DNA from: Podospora pseudoanserina
Lineage: Eukaryota; Ascomycota; Sordariomycetes; Sordariales; Podosporaceae
NCBI RefSeq assembly: GCF_035222485.1
Contig: NC_085922.1
Coordinates: 449,001-513,000, forward strand
Length of the DNA stretch: 64,000 nt
Reading direction: 5' to 3'
In this document: positions 59,282-64,000 of the stretch, piece after piece
Layout of the letters: each line of letters opens with the position of its first letter
How positions within the stretch are numbered: position 1 is the stretch's first letter
Made by a program: the position numbers and the translations under genes
Notes under the pieces: model-generated
Databases searched by the model: none
What the model was told of the DNA's origin: nothing
What the model saw: only the letters and a program-made list of their open reading frames with translations

Positions 59282-61536
59282 GGTGGCTCTGGGCTGAGAG
59301 TGAAGCAACGCCCTCGAAGGGCAAGATGAGTAAAGGAGGTCCCCAGATTCCGAAAATCAGGGTCCAAAGCGGATGGATGGATGGACAGAAATCGAGCGGC
59401 AGCTACAGTCTAATCAATCTGGCCCGGCTGTATACCCAACCCGTTCCCATTCGTTGTTGCAACCAACCCACGCGGGCTGCCCCTTTATCGTTCTTTATCG
59501 TCACGTTTCAAATGTTGTCGTGCCGTCGTGAACAAAGGCTGCTTTGGTTCGCCAAAGCCGGACGATGTCCTCGTGCAAGATGTCGCCGAGCGTGCCTCAA
59601 ATACCTATGGCTTCTGGGTTGTGTAGGCGTGTTGTCGAAGCTGGATGGAATTCGGGGAGAAGCAGCGAAAAACGACGTGGGTGACGTATAGGACAGGCGC
59701 CAAGGCGCGAATGCGTTGGGCTTGGAAGATCCCAGAGACAAGCGATCTAGATCGGCATACTTTTTGGACTATGTATTCCAGTATTCTGGAAGTTTTGGAA
59801 ACTTCCACGAGGTTGAAGGGGCGCCCGAGGTGCAGCACGCAAATCAGGACAAAGAATAGGCGCGCAAAATCACAGGAAAAAGGAGTGTCAGGAGGAATCG
59901 AAATCAAAGCGAGTGGTATTTTCGAGACCCCCCCCCAGGTAGCGAGTGAATATGGAATGGCGTCCTTGGGGGGGAAAAACACCGACTGGAGTTTGGAGTT
60001 CTTGGTGTTCGCCAGAGCTGGGGAAGGAGGCCCAGACACCGGCGCTATCCCGCCCAAGGCCGTGCACAGGTCAGGGTCCCAGGCCCGGAACGGTTCCTCC
60101 AATTTTTTTGCTGTCACCGCCTGACAACCTGTCTAGAAGGATTTAGGGACTGCAGTACGATTGGCCACCCCTAAGGAGAACTCCAGATGACCAAGCTTTC
60201 GGGAGTGTGGTGTCGAGGCAAAGACGCAGCAAAAAGTCCACAGCTTGCCCAATGACCGGTTTTGCATCCACGGCATCTTTCCAAGATCCGTGTTCTATTT
60301 TGGCACTGCCTCTCGATTGGGATGCATCACTGGATCTGGGCGCCCCACCTGGACCCTGTGGGCGTGACATCCCTCAAAGAATACGAGCTTCATCAACGGC
60401 CCAAAACCTGTGTACCTATCCCCATTGCTAACCTCCTCGCCAACTGTTCTCTGTTGTGGCAGTCGATCACTCATGAGGCCGCCTGAGGGGCCACTTGCTG
60501 TTTGAAACAGTGTTTGCGTGTTCCCATTCCTGCTGCAGGCCGTTGCATGAACTCCAAGCTTCCCTTTAGCGTTGGTGGCAGGACATCCCGGGCCCGGCTC
60601 TTCTTCCCGACCCCGTCCCTTGCCGACTGACTGGCGATCATTTTACCCTTTGATCGACAAGATCCAGCAACAGCTTCTAAACTCCGCGTGCAAGATATTT
60701 ATCGCGAGAAGGAAAATGATGGCGTATAAGAGTAAACATTGCCAGCAAGTCCAGTGGAAGGGAGAAGCTGCGGGCTGGGTAAGGGAACTATGCATGACAT
60801 TTGAATATGGGACGAAGTTGAATCCGACAATCGGGCGAGTGTCGTCATGCTACTGGCCCCGACCAACGTTGACGACCCGGAAGGCATCAATCGGGGGTGT
60901 TCGGCAGGCCCGGTTGGCCAGCCATGACCTTTCAACCAGCCAACGTGCTCACCGGAAGTCAGCCTCTTCAAGCCACCCACCACATTTCCCTCATAACACC
61001 CTCCATCATCGCGGATACGGAAACATTCTCTTTTGAACTCACGGAGATAACAGTCTATGCTCAATTCTGTCAGTCGTGTCCGAGGGAGATTTGCGGCAAC
61101 GATAAGAACATCCAGCTTTGGTTCATATAACCGCGTTAGACAGGCGATGACAATGTGGATTCATCATTTTTTTTGTTGGCCTCTTCCATCTTTTCCATTT
61201 GCAAACCAGATGTCCCGGTTGAAAAACGGACAAATATATTTCACGCTTCCAAAGGATAGAGACGCCCCTGATCATCCCCTGAAGCATTCAGCTCTTTGGA
61301 AGTCTTTGCGAGAGGCCATGGTGTTTCAGATGGCACCTGAAAAATACTAGATAGCTGTTGGCAGACTTATGAGTAGCTCCAACAAGGTGATCTTCTGACA
61401 ACTGCTGCTTATTTACATCAGAATTCTGGAGAAATCACATTTCCAAATCAAATCCAAAACGATCCCAAAGAAAAGGTCGAGTGTCGAGCATAAATGTTAG
61501 TTGTTCTCAGCCTTAGCTTGCCCTCTCAATCGAGAC
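59282..61536. other. Long spacer, nothing recognised
   Basis: About 2.25 kb. The open frames near 59605-60117 (minus) and 59645-60124 (plus) overlap each other and have no family likeness. No RNA gene or repeat seen. Confidence 0.4.
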
Positions 61537-62622
61537 TTATACCGGACCTTGGCTTCTTGTCTTCCTCGCTGTACGTCCAACTGATGTGAGAATTTTGCGT
61601 TCTTTCTGCTGTTTCTTGGGCCGGACGGGGCCGCGTTTTTTTGTTGGTATCTCGCTCTCATTCACGGCGTTGGTGATGCTGATCTCGGGTTGAGCCTGCG
61701 TCTCGCCGAGGTCACCGTTGCTATCCCCGAAAGCCTCCTCTGCCTTTCTCTTTCCGCCCCCAAGCGGCGGTATAGATGCTGCTGTTTTAGTCGCTGCTGT
61801 ACTGTCCGGGGCCACAGGAGCTTCACCCATCTCAACATCGTCGTCCCTGGTGTTGCCATTAGCATTAACAGCTGGCGCATGAGCGGCTTTGTCATTTTTG
61901 GCATCTTCTGCCACCTTGTCAGTATTAACCTCCGTAGGCTTCGCTGAAACGTCCGAGGTAGCTGCCTCCGTGCTTTTCTGAGGTGTATCCGTCGTCTCAA
62001 CATCTTTGGTGGTGCCGTTTGTCACCGTCTTGACTAATGCGGCTGGCAACGTGACGGATTCGGGGGGTGTAGCTTTGGTCTGACCGCTAGGCTCGGTTTT
62101 GGCGCTGTCCAAGTTCTCTTCTGATGTCGACGGCTCTGCGAGGCTCTCTGAAGTTGGAGCCGGAGCCGGAGCCGGAGTCGGAGTTAGGGTAGCTGAAGAC
62201 GGTGCGGCGATATGTGACTCCACAGGACCGCCTGATGCAACTGGGGCGACCTGACCAGTTTTGTTATTGTCGCCGGTTGCTTTATTGTCAACATCGCCAT
62301 TCGCCACTGCATTGATGTCGGCCAGTTTTGAAGTTTCGCCGACATCAGTCGACGAAGCCGGCGATGCAGAGGTTAGCTCTTGATGGGTGACTACCGATAA
62401 GCGGAGACTTGATGTTAGCAGTGGACAGTAGGATACGCGTATCGAAGCCCTCGCTGTTACGTGTCACCGCCTTAATCGTTCTTCAACTGCGTAGCTGCGT
62501 GCCGACATCCATTGGGATCTCATCCGTCATTTGGACGCGCAAAGCTGAGCCCATTGACGAGTGATGATGGCTATTCCGCGTGGGGGAGGCTGTCTCGTAC
62601 CTTTCTCCGCTTCCCCGGACAT
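61537..62622 (-). CDS. Ala/Thr/Pro-rich protein with basic nuclear-type tail, unknown
   Basis: The long exon (62390-61537) has no ATG of its own before an in-frame stop, so a first exon is needed. ATG TCC GGG GAA GCG GAG AAA G at 62622-62601, followed by a GTACGA donor, supplies MSGEAEK. The acceptor CGGTAG at 62391-62393, 25 bases after a CTAAC branch, joins in frame to THQELTSASPASSTD, giving 291 residues (an AAG acceptor 9 bases on is also in phase). The protein is low-complexity (APAPAPTSE, many T/S/K/E) and probably disordered. A NTRDDDVEMGEAP acidic patch, GGGKRKAEEAF and a basic tail (KKRGPVRPKKQQKERK, TARKTRSQGPV) suggest nuclear location. No function assigned. Confidence 0.65.
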
Positions 62623-64000
62623 TGCGAACGAAGGCCGAAGTGCGATTGTAACAAGCAGCAATGACGTAACGTCGGAGGACTTGGCGCTAGATAGGGAAAA
62701 TAGGAATTGAAGCACGGCAATTGTCAACAGGCCAAATTGGGCGCGAATGATAGCTGTTGTACTGTAACTCGATGACAGGTTGACAATTTGAAGTTGATGC
62801 AGAAGCACGCAGGAGGGCAGATCGCAGAGGTTGAGACGGCAGCAGCATGCCATTGTCTTTTTGTCTCGAGATGCTCCCGTTGCACAGACAAATCAGGATT
62901 GGTTGGATCTCATCATGGATCTGCGGCTCTTGAAAACATGACGGGATCGGGGAATGACATGCCACACTAGTGTGCATCCATTCTACACATCATGCCATGA
63001 GCTAGTCTTCACCTTGGTTGAATACCGCCTCTCGCCATCTCTCACCTCATCATTCACTTAACCTCACCGTGGATGCTCACGTCCCAGTTCCATCTTCACC
63101 GGGGTTGGATATATGCTTCAGTGTGGAGGAAGCTATCCAGCCACCGCACTTGGCGGGGTTGGCGGGGCTCGAACGGACGGGAGCTTGGGCCAGGTGCAGA
63201 ACGGGTATGCCAGGGTGCAGGTGTCAGGCTAGAATTCTCTACACCCTTCTACTTATAAACGTTCCTGAACCAAAAACCTCATGGCGGCCTATCATTTGCT
63301 TCCTCATGCCCACGATGGGGCCAATGGATATGCATTCAGTGAGACAAGAGTGACAAGGCCCCAAAGACTCAGGCTGCCCACGCTGTTGCAGAGTCTGTCG
63401 TCCGGGAGGCTGCTAGCGCACCCCACGATGATCGGCAAGCACCCTCACTGGACACTAGGTCGTGCAGCCAAAGCTCGCTGTCATTTTTTTTCGTGGTTTG
63501 CTGCCACCTCAACGAGGAAAGGGACGAAAAAGGAACCTAGAATCATGCATGAGAACATGCCGCACAGCTATTATAAGGCTTCAACGGCCAATTGGGCCAA
63601 TGACATGTTGCTGTTCCCACCACCGTCCACATATCCCGTCAAAGCTGCATTTGTTTCTGCTTGAGGGCCACTTTGATTGAGTCGGCTGTGGCCAATGCTT
63701 GCCGGTTAGCCGTCTGTGCCGTCTCCCCAAGAGGGAAGGCATTTAACAACACCAAGACTTTTGAGATTCGTCTAGTGTCTTGTCGATTCGAAGGGAACAC
63801 TCTCTGCAAATTGCAAAAGCGAGCTTCTGTTGGTCCCTGCCGAGAATAACCGGAGATCCGCCCCCTGTCCAGAGGCACTCTGCAAGGCTGTTTATCGCTG
63901 GCCTCGCTGTTCTCACGACGTCGCAGCATCTGAGGGATTGCGTGACGCTAGCGGGGCAGCAGAGTCTGAATCTGGTCTGAATCTTCCATCATCGCCCCCA
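62623..64000. other. Right-end spacer, nothing recognised
   Basis: About 1.4 kb to the window edge. Several chance frames of 60-130 codons occur on both strands without domain likeness. It includes the promoter of the preceding gene. Confidence 0.4.

Overview
The window is nuclear DNA from a filamentous ascomycete, most likely a sordariomycete close to Sordariales. The reasons are short GT-AG introns with CTAAC-type branch sites, fungal-specific gene families, a Fot1/pogo-type DNA transposon whose interior carries CpA-to-TpA changes of the kind RIP makes, and two eukaryotic tRNA genes, one with an intron. There is no operon structure; genes lie singly on both strands with long spacers.

Left part (1-15.5 kb). 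A CYTH-fold triphosphatase (thiamine-triphosphatase type) sits at the left edge, followed by a small cysteine-containing protein, a decayed Chk2/Rad53-like kinase piece, an intron-bearing tRNA-Asp, a large four-TM membrane protein and tRNA-Cys. From about 9.5 to 15.1 kb lies a gene graveyard: a broken alpha/beta hydrolase lacking its nucleophile serine, the 3' end of a subtilisin-like protease, and a cysteine-rich membrane protein gene split by a 1,945-bp pogo-type element with perfect 30-bp inverted ends and TA target duplication.

Middle part (16-35 kb). Intact genes: a nuclear-looking protein with three sumoylation-type motifs, a TauD-type 2-oxoglutarate dioxygenase, a family 2 glycosyltransferase (cellulose/mixed-linkage glucan synthase-like), a class II aldolase/adducin-like protein, the TFIIIC subunit Tfc6, and a PAQR/Izh-type seven-TM protein. 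The most striking gene is an intronless 1,005-codon secreted protein at 31,747-34,764. It is cut by lysine-arginine sites into about a dozen segments of roughly 45-80 residues: three short Cys-pair peptides, six near-identical helical-hairpin modules and four diverged relatives. It fits the Kex2-processed repeat protein (KEP) concept but with unusually large products.

Right part (35-64 kb). Two regulatory kinases (a Ran1/Pat1-like kinase and the splicing kinase Prp4) are flanked by very long spacers (6.7 and 8 kb) with no convincing genes. The first spacer holds a dense array of AGGTCC/GGACCT hexamers. Then come TMA7 (68 aa spread over five exons, first intron GC-AG), a CSC1/OSCA-type channel, and an alanine/threonine-rich basic-tailed protein. 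Exon boundaries were derived by reading splice sites and checking phase; every multi-exon model given closes in frame. Functions are assigned from motifs read by eye, without database searches.
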